DNA of 64,000 nt. Origin: Acidobacteriota bacterium. GTDB lineage: Bacteria > Acidobacteriota > Thermoanaerobaculia > UBA5066. The DNA is taken from NCBI GenBank assembly GCA_008363385.1, contig RHKY01000015.1, positions 1-64,000 of the forward strand, read 5' to 3'. Position 1 is the first letter of the stretch, and every line of letters begins with the position of its first letter. The notes under the pieces are model-generated. The model was not told the origin of the DNA. It was given only the letters and a program-made list of their open reading frames with translations, and did not search any database. Shown piece by piece: positions 7,978-16,905 of the stretch. Made by a program: the position numbers and the translations under genes.

Positions 7978-9276
7978 ATGGCGAGATCCTCCGACGGGCT
8001 CCGTTCGGTCGTCCTGGTCGAGGCGGCGAGGACCCCCTTCCTCCGCTCCCAGGGCCCGTTCTCCGACCTGATGGCCTACGAGCTGGGGGCCACGGCGGTC
8101 TCCGGCCTTCTGGCCCGGACGCGCCTCGACCCGAAGGCCGTCGACCGCCTAGTGATGGGAACCGTCATCGCCGACCCGCGAACCTCGAACCTCGCCCGGG
8201 AGGTGGCGATGGTGTCGGGCCTGCCGAAGGAGTGCGCCGCCTTCACCGTGACCGCCGCCTGCGTCTCGTCCCTCGTCGCCGCCTCGTGCGGGATCGAGGC
8301 GATCGCCTCGGGCCACGTCGACGTGGTGATCGCGGGGGGCGCCGAGCTCCTCTCCGACCCGCCGATCCGGGTCCGCCGCCCCCTCCGCAAGCGGCTGATG
8401 GCCGCGCAGAAGGCGCGGGGGATCGGCGGCTTCCTCGCCGCGATGAAGGGGCTGAAGCTCTCCGACCTCCTGCCGGAGGTGCCGGCGCTGGCCGAGTTCA
8501 CGACCGGCCTGACGATGGGCGAGAACGGCGAGCGGCTCGCCAAGCGGCTCGGCATCACCCGCGAGGAGCAGGACTCCTGGGCGCTGGCCTCGCACCAGCG
8601 CGCGGCAAAGGCGACCGCCGACGGGCTCCTCGGGGCCGAGATCGTCCCGGCCCTCGTCCCGCCCGGCTTCGTCCCGATCACGCAAGACGACGGGATCCGC
8701 GGGGACACGACGCTCGAGAAGCTCGCGAAGCTCCCTCCCGTCTTCGACCGCCGGTTCGGGACGGTGACGGCGGGGAACAGCTCGTTCCTGACGGACGGGG
8801 CCTCGGCCTGCCTCCTCGCCTCGGAGGACCGGGCGAAGGCCCTCGGCCTGGCCCCGCGGGCCCGGGTGGCGGCGTCCGCCTTCGTCGCCGTCGACCCGCT
8901 GGAGGAGCTCCTCCTGGGGCCGGTCTTCGCGATCCCCAAGGCGCTCGACACGGCCGGGATAGGTCTCGAGGAGGTCGGCGTCTTCGAGCTGCACGAGGCC
9001 TTCGCGGCCCCGGTGGTGGCGGCGATGAAGCTCCTCTCAGACGAAGGCTTCTGCCGCGAGCGGCTCGGCCGGCCGAAGGCCGTCGGGACGATCCCGCGCG
9101 AGAAGCTGAACGCGTGGGGGGGGTCGCTCTCGCTCGGCCACCCGTTCGGCGCGACGGGCGGGCGCCTCCTCGGGACGTGCGCCCGGCGGATGGAGAAGGA
9201 GGGCGCCCGGTACGGGGTCGTCTCGGCCTGCGCGGCGGGCGCCCTCGGGCACGCGATCGTCCTCGAGAGGGCCTGA
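7978..9276 (+). CDS. fadI: Acetyl-CoA C-acyltransferase (3-ketoacyl-CoA thiolase, FadI-like)
   Basis: 432 residues, close to FadI (436). It cleaves 3-ketoacyl-CoA with CoA in the last step of beta-oxidation. The nucleophile Cys95 lies in TAACVSS, HEAF with His339 matches the trifunctional-protein beta/FadI type, GHPFG carries His388, and Cys418 lies in SACAAGALGH. ATG at 7978 is preferred over the TTG one codon upstream because GAGGAGG lies about 10 bases before it. It is followed after 3 bases by the FadJ-like gene, the same order as the Escherichia coli fadIJ operon. Confidence 0.9.
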   Translation: MARSSDGLRSVVLVEAARTPFLRSQGPFSDLMAYELGATAVSGLLARTRLDPKAVDRLVMGTVIADPRTSNLAREVAMVSGLPKECAAFTVTAACVSSLVAASCGIEAIASGHVDVVIAGGAELLSDPPIRVRRPLRKRLMAAQKARGIGGFLAAMKGLKLSDLLPEVPALAEFTTGLTMGENGERLAKRLGITREEQDSWALASHQRAAKATADGLLGAEIVPALVPPGFVPITQDDGIRGDTTLEKLAKLPPVFDRRFGTVTAGNSSFLTDGASACLLASEDRAKALGLAPRARVAASAFVAVDPLEELLLGPVFAIPKALDTAGIGLEEVGVFELHEAFAAPVVAAMKLLSDEGFCRERLGRPKAVGTIPREKLNAWGGSLSLGHPFGATGGRLLGTCARRMEKEGARYGVVSACAAGALGHAIVLERA

Positions 9277-9279
9277 GCG

Positions 9280-11418
9280 ATGAGCGAGCCGAATGCCGGC
9301 AAGAGCCTCCGGTACGAGCTGCGGCTGGACGGGGTGGCGGTCCTGACCTTCGACACCCCCGGGAGCAGCGTGAACGTCCTGTCGAAGGAGCTCCTCGGCG
9401 AGGTCGCCGAGCTCCTGGAGGTCGTCGAGACCGACCCGGACGTGAAGGCCGTCGTCCTCTCGAGCGGCAAGGCCGACACGTTCATCGCCGGCGCCAACCT
9501 CGACCAGGTCCTCGCGATGGAGACGGCGGAGGAGGCCGCCGCCTTCTCCCGGAACGGGCACGCGCTGCTCGACCGGATCGAGAGGAGCGCGAAGCCGGTC
9601 GTCGCCGCGATCCACGGCGCCGCCCTGGGCGGCGGGCTCGAGGTGGCGATGGCCTGCCGTTACCGCCTCGCCACCGACGACCCGAAGACGGCCCTGGCCC
9701 TCCCCGAGGTGATGCTGGGCCTCCTGCCGGCGGGCGGAGGGACCCAGCGCCTCCCGCGCCTCGTCGGCCTTCCGGCCGCCCTCCCGATGCTCCTGACGGG
9801 GCGCCGCCTGCGCGCGCGGCAGGCCCTGCGGTGCGGCCTCGTGGACGCGCTCACCTCACCCGGCGGCCTCGTCGAGACGGCCGCGAAGGCCGCCCTCGGC
9901 CTCGCGAACGGGACCCTCGTCCCGTCCCCCCGGCGCCGCCGGTTGCTGGAGCGTCTGGCCGCGGCCCCGCCCCTGCGCGGGGTCGTCCTCGGCAAGGCCC
10001 GCGACCAGGTTCTGAGGAAGACCCGCGGCCTCTACCCCGCGCCGCTCCACATCCTCTCCTGCGTGGAGGAAGGGCTCTCGCGAGGAAACGAGGCCGGCCA
10101 GGAGCGGGAGTCGGCCCTCTTCGGCGAGCTCGTCGCGAGCCCCGGCGCCAAGAACCTGATCCGCCTCTTCGACGCCATGACCGCGCTGAAGAAGCGCCCC
10201 GAGGGGGCCGAGCCGCGGAAGGTGGCACGGCTGGCCGTCCTCGGCTCCGGGTTGATGGGCGAGGGGATCGCGGCGGTCTCCCTCCCGCTGAACCCGGTCG
10301 TCCTGAAGGACGTCTCGGAGAGGTCGCTCGCCAGGGCGGCGGGGTCGCTCCACTCGGGCCTCGAGAAGCGGCGGCGGTCGGGGGCGCTGACGCGCCTCGC
10401 GCGCGACCGGCAGTGGTTCGGCCTCCTGGCCACGACCGACCCGCGCGACGTGGCCGGCTGCGACCTCGTCGTCGAGGCCGTCTTCGAGGACCTGGCCCTG
10501 AAGCGGAAGGTCCTCGCCGAGTGCGAGGAGGTCCTCTCCCCCTCGGCCGTCTTCGCCTCGAACACGTCGGCGCTGCCGATCCGGGAGATCGCCCGCGAGG
10601 CGCAGATGCCCGAGCGGGTCGTCGGGATGCACTACTTCTCCCCCGTCCCGAAGATGCCGCTCCTGGAGGTGATCGCGCCGGAGAAGGCCTCGCCGGAGGC
10701 CGTGGCGACCGCGAGGGCGTACGGCGTCGCTCAGGGGAAGACGGTCATCGTCGTGAAGGACGGCCCCGGGTTCTACACGACGCGGATCCTCGCCCCGATG
10801 ATGAACGAGGCGATCCTCCTCCTCGACGAGCGGGCCGACGTCGAGGCGATCGAGGCCGCCCTCTGCGACTGGGGCTTCCCCGTCGGGCCGATCACGCTCC
10901 TGGACGAGGTGGGGATCGACGTCGCGGCCCACGTGGCCGAGGACCTGGGGAAGGCCTTCGCCTCGCGCGGGGCGGCCGCCTCGCCGACGCTCCGGAAGAT
11001 CGCGGAGGCCGGCCTCCTGGGGCGGAAGGCGGGGAAGGGCTTCTACCTCTACCCGAAGGACAAGGGCCGGCACGGGAAGAAGCCTCTCAACCCGGAGATG
11101 CTTCCCCTGATCGGCGGCCCCGACCGTCGGCCCTTCCCCGCGGAGGAGATCGTCGACCGGCTCGCCCTCCTGATGGTCTCCGAGGCGGTCCGGTGCCTGG
11201 AGGAAGGGGTCCTCGCCTCGCCGCGCGACGGCGACGTCGGCGCCATCCTGGGCCTCGGCTTCCCGCCCTTCCGCGGCGGCCCCTTCCGGCACGTCGACGC
11301 CGTGGGGGCGGACCGCGTCGTCGCGAGGCTCGGCGAGCTGGCGGAGAAGTGCGGCCCGCGCTTCGCCCCCCCGGACCTCCTCGCCTCGATGGCCCGGGAG
11401 GGGAAGAAGTTCCACTGA
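9280..11418 (+). CDS. fadJ: Bifunctional enoyl-CoA hydratase / 3-hydroxyacyl-CoA dehydrogenase (FadJ-like)
   Basis: 712 residues, matching FadJ (714). The N-terminal crotonase domain has IHGAALGGGLEVAMACRYR and LPEVMLGLLPAGGGTQRLPR. The central Rossmann domain starts at GSGLMG (322-327). HYFSPVPKMPLLEVI with His451 and the two C-terminal helical HAD domains follow. It is tightly coupled to the thiolase, so the two probably form the alpha/beta complex of beta-oxidation. The combined arrangement supports growth on fatty acids, or their recycling. Confidence 0.92.
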   Translation: MSEPNAGKSLRYELRLDGVAVLTFDTPGSSVNVLSKELLGEVAELLEVVETDPDVKAVVLSSGKADTFIAGANLDQVLAMETAEEAAAFSRNGHALLDRIERSAKPVVAAIHGAALGGGLEVAMACRYRLATDDPKTALALPEVMLGLLPAGGGTQRLPRLVGLPAALPMLLTGRRLRARQALRCGLVDALTSPGGLVETAAKAALGLANGTLVPSPRRRRLLERLAAAPPLRGVVLGKARDQVLRKTRGLYPAPLHILSCVEEGLSRGNEAGQERESALFGELVASPGAKNLIRLFDAMTALKKRPEGAEPRKVARLAVLGSGLMGEGIAAVSLPLNPVVLKDVSERSLARAAGSLHSGLEKRRRSGALTRLARDRQWFGLLATTDPRDVAGCDLVVEAVFEDLALKRKVLAECEEVLSPSAVFASNTSALPIREIAREAQMPERVVGMHYFSPVPKMPLLEVIAPEKASPEAVATARAYGVAQGKTVIVVKDGPGFYTTRILAPMMNEAILLLDERADVEAIEAALCDWGFPVGPITLLDEVGIDVAAHVAEDLGKAFASRGAAASPTLRKIAEAGLLGRKAGKGFYLYPKDKGRHGKKPLNPEMLPLIGGPDRRPFPAEEIVDRLALLMVSEAVRCLEEGVLASPRDGDVGAILGLGFPPFRGGPFRHVDAVGADRVVARLGELAEKCGPRFAPPDLLASMAREGKKFH

Positions 11419-11479
11419 CGCCCGGCCTCGGGCCGAGGGCGGCCGAGGGACCGTCGCTAGAATGGACCCAGGAGCGCCG

Positions 11480-11713
11480 ATGCCGGACGAACGGGGCCAC
11501 GAGCTGGAGAAGGAGATCGACCGCCTCGTCGACGAGTGCCGGTCCAGCTGCCTCTGGTTCCTCCGGCCGGACTACTACCCCTCGGACGACACGCAGCGCG
11601 ACCGGGTGCTCCTGCGCATCGAGCAGAACGGCGACCGCGCGACGTTCCAGAGGGCGGCCGAGCTGAGGCGATGGCTCTCACTGCGTTCCAGCGGCAAGTC
11701 TGCCGCCTCCTAG
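11480..11713 (+). CDS. Small protein encoded with a nucleotidyltransferase; possible antitoxin-like partner
   Basis: 77 residues, charged, with the core CRSSCLWFLRPDYYPSD and a C-terminal RAAELRRWLSLRSSGKSA. An upstream ATG at 11462 is possible, but AGGAG sits 5 bases before the ATG at 11480. The last 43 bases overlap the next gene, so the two are translationally coupled. I recall similar small proteins paired with AbiEii-like nucleotidyltransferases, but no biochemical function is known to me. A role in restraining the partner is inference only. Confidence 0.6.
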   Translation: MPDERGHELEKEIDRLVDECRSSCLWFLRPDYYPSDDTQRDRVLLRIEQNGDRATFQRAAELRRWLSLRSSGKSAAS

Positions 11714-12501
11714 CCGAGGCCCGCGTCGCCGCGGGCGAGGGCTACCTGGCGGGCGGCGCCACTCTCAACGAGGCCCTGGGCGGGGCCCGCGTCTCGCGCG
11801 ACATCGACGTCTTCCACGACACCGAGGAGGCCGTCGGCACCGCCTGGGACGCCGACAGGCGGCTCCTCGAGGCGGCGGGATACCGCCTCCGGGTCCTCCG
11901 CGAACGCCCCTCCTACGTCGAGGCCGAGGTCCGGGGCGACGTCTCCTCCGTCCTCGTCCAGTGGACGCGCGACAGCGCGTTTCGCTTCTTCCCGCTCGTA
12001 TCGCACCCGGAGCTGGGCCTCGCGCTCCACCCGTTCGACCTCGCCACGAACAAGGTCCTCGCGCTCGTGGGCCGGCTCGAGGCGCGGGACTGGGTGGACA
12101 CGATCCTGTGCCACGAGAAGCTCCAGCGCCTCGGGTTCCTCGCCTGGGCCGCGTGCGGAAAGGACCCGGGGTTCAGCCCGGCGGCGATCCTCCGTCTCGC
12201 GGCCCGGTCCAGCCACTACGGCCAGGACGAGATCCTCGAGCTCGACTTCGACGGGTCCTCGCCGTCGGCGGCCCGCCTCTCGGTCGCGTGGAGGCAGATG
12301 CTCTCGGAGGCCGACGAGATCGTGGCGGCCCTTCCCCCGGACGAGGCCGGGACGTGCGTCCTGCGCGACGACGCGACCCTCCTCTCCGTGCCGCCTTCCG
12401 AGATCCCGGGGCTCCTCGAGGGCGGACGGGTGGTCTTCCACCCGGGACGCCTCCGGGGCGCCTTTCCCCAGGCCGTCACGAGGCCCGGCCCGAGGGGCTG
12501 A
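11671..12501 (+). CDS. AbiEii-like nucleotidyltransferase-fold protein
   Basis: 276 residues. The N-terminal GGATLNEALGG...SRDIDVF contains the nucleotidyltransferase signature with Asp44 and Asp46 of a DxD pair. FDLATNKVLALVGRLEARDWVD is the Lys/Asp helix typical of the AbiEii/DUF1814-type superfamily. It starts inside the preceding small gene. AbiEii toxins modify tRNA 3' ends or other nucleic acids, but this branch also includes uncharacterised chromosomal genes. No AbiEi-type helix-turn-helix antitoxin is nearby. It could be a toxin-antitoxin toxin or a housekeeping nucleotidyltransferase. Confidence 0.7.
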   Translation: MALTAFQRQVCRLLAEARVAAGEGYLAGGATLNEALGGARVSRDIDVFHDTEEAVGTAWDADRRLLEAAGYRLRVLRERPSYVEAEVRGDVSSVLVQWTRDSAFRFFPLVSHPELGLALHPFDLATNKVLALVGRLEARDWVDTILCHEKLQRLGFLAWAACGKDPGFSPAAILRLAARSSHYGQDEILELDFDGSSPSAARLSVAWRQMLSEADEIVAALPPDEAGTCVLRDDATLLSVPPSEIPGLLEGGRVVFHPGRLRGAFPQAVTRPGPRG

Positions 12502-12535
12502 CCCGGGCGCCGCTCGTCGCCGCAGCCCGTCCGCA

Positions 12536-15500
12536 TCACCCCGCGGCGGGCGTGGGCGGTGGCGGCGGAGGCGGCGGCGGGACGGCGCCGGAGCCCGCGC
12601 GGGGCGGCGGGGGCGGGCGCCGCTCGGGACGGAGCCTCTTCCAGCCGCCTCCGGCCGTGAGCGTCTCCCAGGCCCAGGTGGCCCAGCGGACGAGCCGCGT
12701 GGCGAGCCAGAGGGACCAGAGGAGCATCACGACGCGGTAGACCCAGAGCGGGAGCGAGAGGACCCAGGCCGAGGGCGTGCCCCCCTCGGCGCGGTCGACG
12801 TACCACCGGAGGAGCGTCTCGCTGCTCCCCGCGCCCGCCACCTGCATGTCCGGGCGGAGGAGGAGCCCCTGGTGGACGGCCGCGTAGAGGCAGGCGGCGA
12901 AGGCGACGGTCCACGCGACGAGGCCGACCTGGACGAGGTCGTGGACGGCCGCCGAGGTCTCGGGCTTCGTCCGCCGCCACGACATCGCGAGGAACCACCC
13001 CGCGACGAGGAGGGCCGCCACGAGCGGCAGCTGCGTCAGTCCGAAGCCCAGGAGGAGCCACTCCCAGGCGGCGAGCGGGCTCCTCCCGAACCGCGCCAGG
13101 AGGAGCGCCGCCAGGAGGACGACGAGGAGGTAGCCCCAGAAGAGGACCGCCGGGCCCCACCGCGGCCCGCCCAGGAAGAGGAGCCAGCGGTCCTGGGGAA
13201 GCGTCAGGGCGAGCTTGGCGTTCACGGCGGGGAGGTCGAGGCCGACCTTCGGGAGCCGCGTCAGGAGGGACATCCCCCCCTTGCGGCGCCACGTCACCTC
13301 GACCTCCTGCGAGCCGGGCTCCACGGGGACGACGACGCGGCTCCCCTCGGGCTTCACCGGCCGCGCGTTCCCGCGGACCTTCACGGCCTGGAGCTCCGCC
13401 CCCTCGGGCAGGACGAGGCCGACCGAGGCCGCGCGGCTGGCGCGGGCGGTGAGCGAGAGGGTCCCGTCCGTCAGCCTCACGCCCGGCACCGTCGAGACCT
13501 CGGCGCGGTCGATCGTGACGCTCTGCCCGGGCGCCCCGGCGGGACGTCTCAGGGTCAGCGCGAGCGACTCCCCCGGCCACGGGCGGTACTCGGGCGCGAA
13601 GGCCCCCTCTCGCGCCCGGACGACCGGCGGGAAGGACGCCACGGCCTCGCACTGCCAGACCGTCCCGCACCGGACGACCCAGACCTCCGTCCAGGACCGG
13701 TCGGAGGCGGCCGCCAGCCGGATCGGCGCGGCCTCGTCCGGCGTCAGCGTCGCCGAGAAGCCCGACTCGGTCTCGTCGCGCCCCAGGCTCAGGAGGACCT
13801 CGCCGTCCTTCACCGTCCGGTCGGGGTCCGTGACGAGCATCCCGGGGAGGAGCGGCACCTTCACGACGACGGGCGAGCCGGTTGGCGAGAGGCGCTTGAC
13901 GACCGTCTCCACCCGCCACGAGACGCCGATCTCCAGCACCCGGTGGAGCTCCAGCCACGGGGCGTACGTCCCCTCCGCCGCAGCGGCGCCCGCGGCCGGG
14001 GCGAGCCGGCGCGAGAGCTGGACGGCCCCGTCCGTCGTGCCGTCCTCGCGGACGCCGTCCACCTGCCACCCGGGCGCGACGGCGCGGATCCGGCGCGGGC
14101 GGTCGGGGAACTGGAGGGCGAAGCTGTCCTGCGGCGGGACCGGCCCTTCGAGGACGACCCGGTGCGGTCCGGTCGAGAGACGCAGCTTCAGGAACCCGTC
14201 CTCGTGCCGGACGAGGGCGGTCCCGGGGGCGCCGTCGACGGAAACGCTCGACGGGACCCACGCCGAGACCGGGCCGGGGAGCGGCCAGGCGGCCGGGGCC
14301 GCCGCGTGCACCTCGGCGGCGACGGTGATCGACCCGCCCGAGAGCGTGAGCGTCACGTCCGGCGTCGCCACGCACGACGGCGCGCACTCCGGCGCGCGCG
14401 TCAGGCGCTCCCGGAGCTCGTCGAGGAGCTCGCGGTCCGGCAGGAGCGAGCCACCGCGCGGGACGGCCGCCTCCTGCGTCTCGACCTGCGCGTTCTGGTT
14501 TTGGGGTGGCACCTCGGCCCGCGCGGCCGCGGCGAGGGAGAGGAGGAGGCAGAGCCCGAGGCCGAGGCTCGGGCCGCCCGGGACGGCCTTCGGCTCGTCC
14601 GGGACGGGCGCCGGGCGCAGGTGCTGGCGCAGGTCGGCGGCGAGCCGGCCTGCCAGCAGGAGGACGAGCGCCACGCGCAGGAGCGAGAGGAGGAGGTTCG
14701 CGAATGGCGGCAGGAGCCAGAGCCTGACCGTGTGGTCCGCGGCGACCGGCCCGGACCAGACGAGCGCCTCGCTCCGCCACTGCCAGTCGGGGATGCCGCT
14801 CCCGGTCTGGATCACCGCGTGCGGGTCCTGCCGGTAGGCCTCGTCCGCCTTGCCGTAAGCGTACCCCTTCTTCCTCGGGGCGACCGAGGAGCGACGCGCG
14901 ACCTGCTTGGCGGCATCGGCCAGCTCGGCGGCCTTCTGCTCCAGCTCGCTCGACGGCGCGGGGGCCGGGATCTCCTGGAGCATCGGGGGGGCCTGGGGCG
15001 CGGCGGTCCCCGCCGCGAGGAAGGCTCCTCCCCGGCCGCCCTCCTGCAGCGCGCCCCCTCCCGCCGTCTGCGGGAAGAGGCCGTGCCGGACCTGGCTCAC
15101 CGCGAACGGGACCGCGAGGAGGACGAGGACGAGGGCCGAGACGCCCCACCAGGCGAAGGCGGCCGTCCGGAGCTTCCCCTTCGCGACGGTCAGGAGGGCC
15201 GCGGCGCCGAGGAGGCTGAGCCAGACGAGGCGCGGGGCATCCCCCTCTCCGTGGACAGCCACGAGCGTGGCGAGCGCCACGCCTCCCCAGGGCGCGCCGA
15301 GGAGCCTCCAGGCCGCGATCCCGACGACGAGGACGAGGAAGAACGAGAGGAGCGACCAGCTCCCGATCCAGGCGCCGGGCGCCCGGTCGACGCCCGAGGT
15401 GCCGAGGAGCCTCCAGCCGGGGGGGAGGAAGAGCGTCGCCTGCAGGGACTGCACGTCCACTTTCCAGCCGACGGCCGCGAGCCGGCCGCCCGTCCTCGGG

Positions 15501-16786
15501 AGGCGCGAGTCGGCCTCCATCGAGAGGGCCGTCTGCCTCAGCTCGACGCCGGTCCCCTTCGTGGCCGGGTCGAGCGTGACGAGCTGGTCCTCTCCCGAGA
15601 CGCTCGCCCGCCCGAGGACGCCGGGAGGCGTCAGCTCGAGGCGCGTCGTCTTCGTCAGCGTCCCGCCGAAGCGGTCGCGGACCGAGTAGCCCTTCCCGTC
15701 CAGGTCGAGCCAGACCTGCCGCGCGAGCGAGACCTGGTCGGGCGCGGCGGACCCCTCGCCGCGCCGGGTCTCCTTCAGGGAGAGCGCGGCGTCCCCGGCC
15801 AGCTGGTAGGCGGCCAGGCGCTTCCACTCCTCGGGCAGGTCCGTCCGCGACGGGTCGATCCCCGGCGCCCCCGAGAGCTCCACCTGCCGGAGCTCCTCGT
15901 TCGGGGCGAAGACCCAGGTCTCCTCGTCCGGCCACGGCTCGGTCGCGGGGGGACGCGCGAACCGCTCCGGCTTCCCCGGCAGGCGGGAGAGCACCGAGAC
16001 GGAGAAGCGCCCCGCCCGGACCTGGACGAGGAGCTTCCCGGAGGCGTCGAGGCGCGCCGGCAGCTCCCCCGAGACCGAGACCGGGACCGCCCCGTCGAGG
16101 AGCGCCCCCGAGAGCTTCACCTCGCGCGCCTTGCCCGAGGCCTCGAAGAGGAGGCGCGTCTCGACCCAGAGCGGGATCCCGTCCCCGAGCTTCCGGAAGA
16201 CCTGCAGCCGCAGCTCCTCCTCCTCTTCCTCCCCCTCGCCCTCGCGCTTGAGGAGGAGGAGCCCGTCCTCCTCGCGCCGCGGGAAGGGGCGGGGCTTCCC
16301 GTCGACGCTCAGGCCGACGAGCGCGATCTCCCGCGGGACGAGGAGCGAGTCGGGGAGGGTCTTCCACGAGAGCCTCCCCTCGACGCGGTGGCGCCCGGCG
16401 GCCAGGCGGAGGGCCGGGGCGTCCTCGACGGGCACGACGACCGCGGGCGTCCCGTCGAGCCGGACCTCCTGCGGCCAGGTCTTCGCGTCGCCCGGGAGGG
16501 GGAGGAAGACCGGCCGGTCCGCGTAGGCCTCCAGCACGAAGGACCCGCCCGACTCCCCGAGGGCGAGCTCCAGCCTCCCCGGCCAGAGGCAGACCGCCTC
16601 CTCGCCGACGACCGGGCAGACCTTCTCCCTCGCCTCGTCGAGGACCCACGGCACCCACGGCTTCAGCGGCGCCGGGACGTCCCTCTCGGGGAACGGCTGG
16701 GCCAGCGCGGGGAGGGCCGCGAGGGCCAGGACGAGGAGCGGGAGGAGCGCGAGGACGGGAAGGCGGCGGCTCCGGCGTCGCGACAT
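12536..16786 (-). CDS. Very large exported membrane protein of unknown function
   Basis: 1416 residues. ATG at 16786 has GGAGG about 8 bases upstream and a clear signal peptide (ending PALAQP). The N-terminal third is a beta-rich extracytoplasmic region. A membrane block follows around residues 500-610, then a Gln/Ala/Glu-rich loop, another membrane helix, a second beta-rich region of about 400 residues, and a C-terminal membrane block ending in a polyproline tail (GAVPPPPPPPPPT). I do not recognise a named family. The repeated pattern of beta domain then membrane helices suggests two halves related by ancient duplication. It is convergent with the nucleotidyltransferase and divergent from the acyl-CoA dehydrogenase. 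Confidence 0.8.
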   Translation of the reverse strand: MSRRRSRRLPVLALLPLLVLALAALPALAQPFPERDVPAPLKPWVPWVLDEAREKVCPVVGEEAVCLWPGRLELALGESGGSFVLEAYADRPVFLPLPGDAKTWPQEVRLDGTPAVVVPVEDAPALRLAAGRHRVEGRLSWKTLPDSLLVPREIALVGLSVDGKPRPFPRREEDGLLLLKREGEGEEEEEELRLQVFRKLGDGIPLWVETRLLFEASGKAREVKLSGALLDGAVPVSVSGELPARLDASGKLLVQVRAGRFSVSVLSRLPGKPERFARPPATEPWPDEETWVFAPNEELRQVELSGAPGIDPSRTDLPEEWKRLAAYQLAGDAALSLKETRRGEGSAAPDQVSLARQVWLDLDGKGYSVRDRFGGTLTKTTRLELTPPGVLGRASVSGEDQLVTLDPATKGTGVELRQTALSMEADSRLPRTGGRLAAVGWKVDVQSLQATLFLPPGWRLLGTSGVDRAPGAWIGSWSLLSFFLVLVVGIAAWRLLGAPWGGVALATLVAVHGEGDAPRLVWLSLLGAAALLTVAKGKLRTAAFAWWGVSALVLVLLAVPFAVSQVRHGLFPQTAGGGALQEGGRGGAFLAAGTAAPQAPPMLQEIPAPAPSSELEQKAAELADAAKQVARRSSVAPRKKGYAYGKADEAYRQDPHAVIQTGSGIPDWQWRSEALVWSGPVAADHTVRLWLLPPFANLLLSLLRVALVLLLAGRLAADLRQHLRPAPVPDEPKAVPGGPSLGLGLCLLLSLAAAARAEVPPQNQNAQVETQEAAVPRGGSLLPDRELLDELRERLTRAPECAPSCVATPDVTLTLSGGSITVAAEVHAAAPAAWPLPGPVSAWVPSSVSVDGAPGTALVRHEDGFLKLRLSTGPHRVVLEGPVPPQDSFALQFPDRPRRIRAVAPGWQVDGVREDGTTDGAVQLSRRLAPAAGAAAAEGTYAPWLELHRVLEIGVSWRVETVVKRLSPTGSPVVVKVPLLPGMLVTDPDRTVKDGEVLLSLGRDETESGFSATLTPDEAAPIRLAAASDRSWTEVWVVRCGTVWQCEAVASFPPVVRAREGAFAPEYRPWPGESLALTLRRPAGAPGQSVTIDRAEVSTVPGVRLTDGTLSLTARASRAASVGLVLPEGAELQAVKVRGNARPVKPEGSRVVVPVEPGSQEVEVTWRRKGGMSLLTRLPKVGLDLPAVNAKLALTLPQDRWLLFLGGPRWGPAVLFWGYLLVVLLAALLLARFGRSPLAAWEWLLLGFGLTQLPLVAALLVAGWFLAMSWRRTKPETSAAVHDLVQVGLVAWTVAFAACLYAAVHQGLLLRPDMQVAGAGSSETLLRWYVDRAEGGTPSAWVLSLPLWVYRVVMLLWSLWLATRLVRWATWAWETLTAGGGWKRLRPERRPPPPPRAGSGAVPPPPPPPPPTPAAG

Positions 16787-16905
16787 CGTGAGACCTCCGT
16801 TCGGGTGTGGCGGGGTCATCCTACGCCGGCGTGGGTGCCCTGCCGTAAGCTCCGTCACATCTCTTGGAGAGGGGGCGCCGGGGCGCGGTTCCCGGCGAGG
16901 CGCCG

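Noticed and set aside
12536-12640. GGC/GGCGG-rich microsatellite at the end of the large membrane gene
   Set aside because: Explained by the coding of a polyproline tail in the correct frame.
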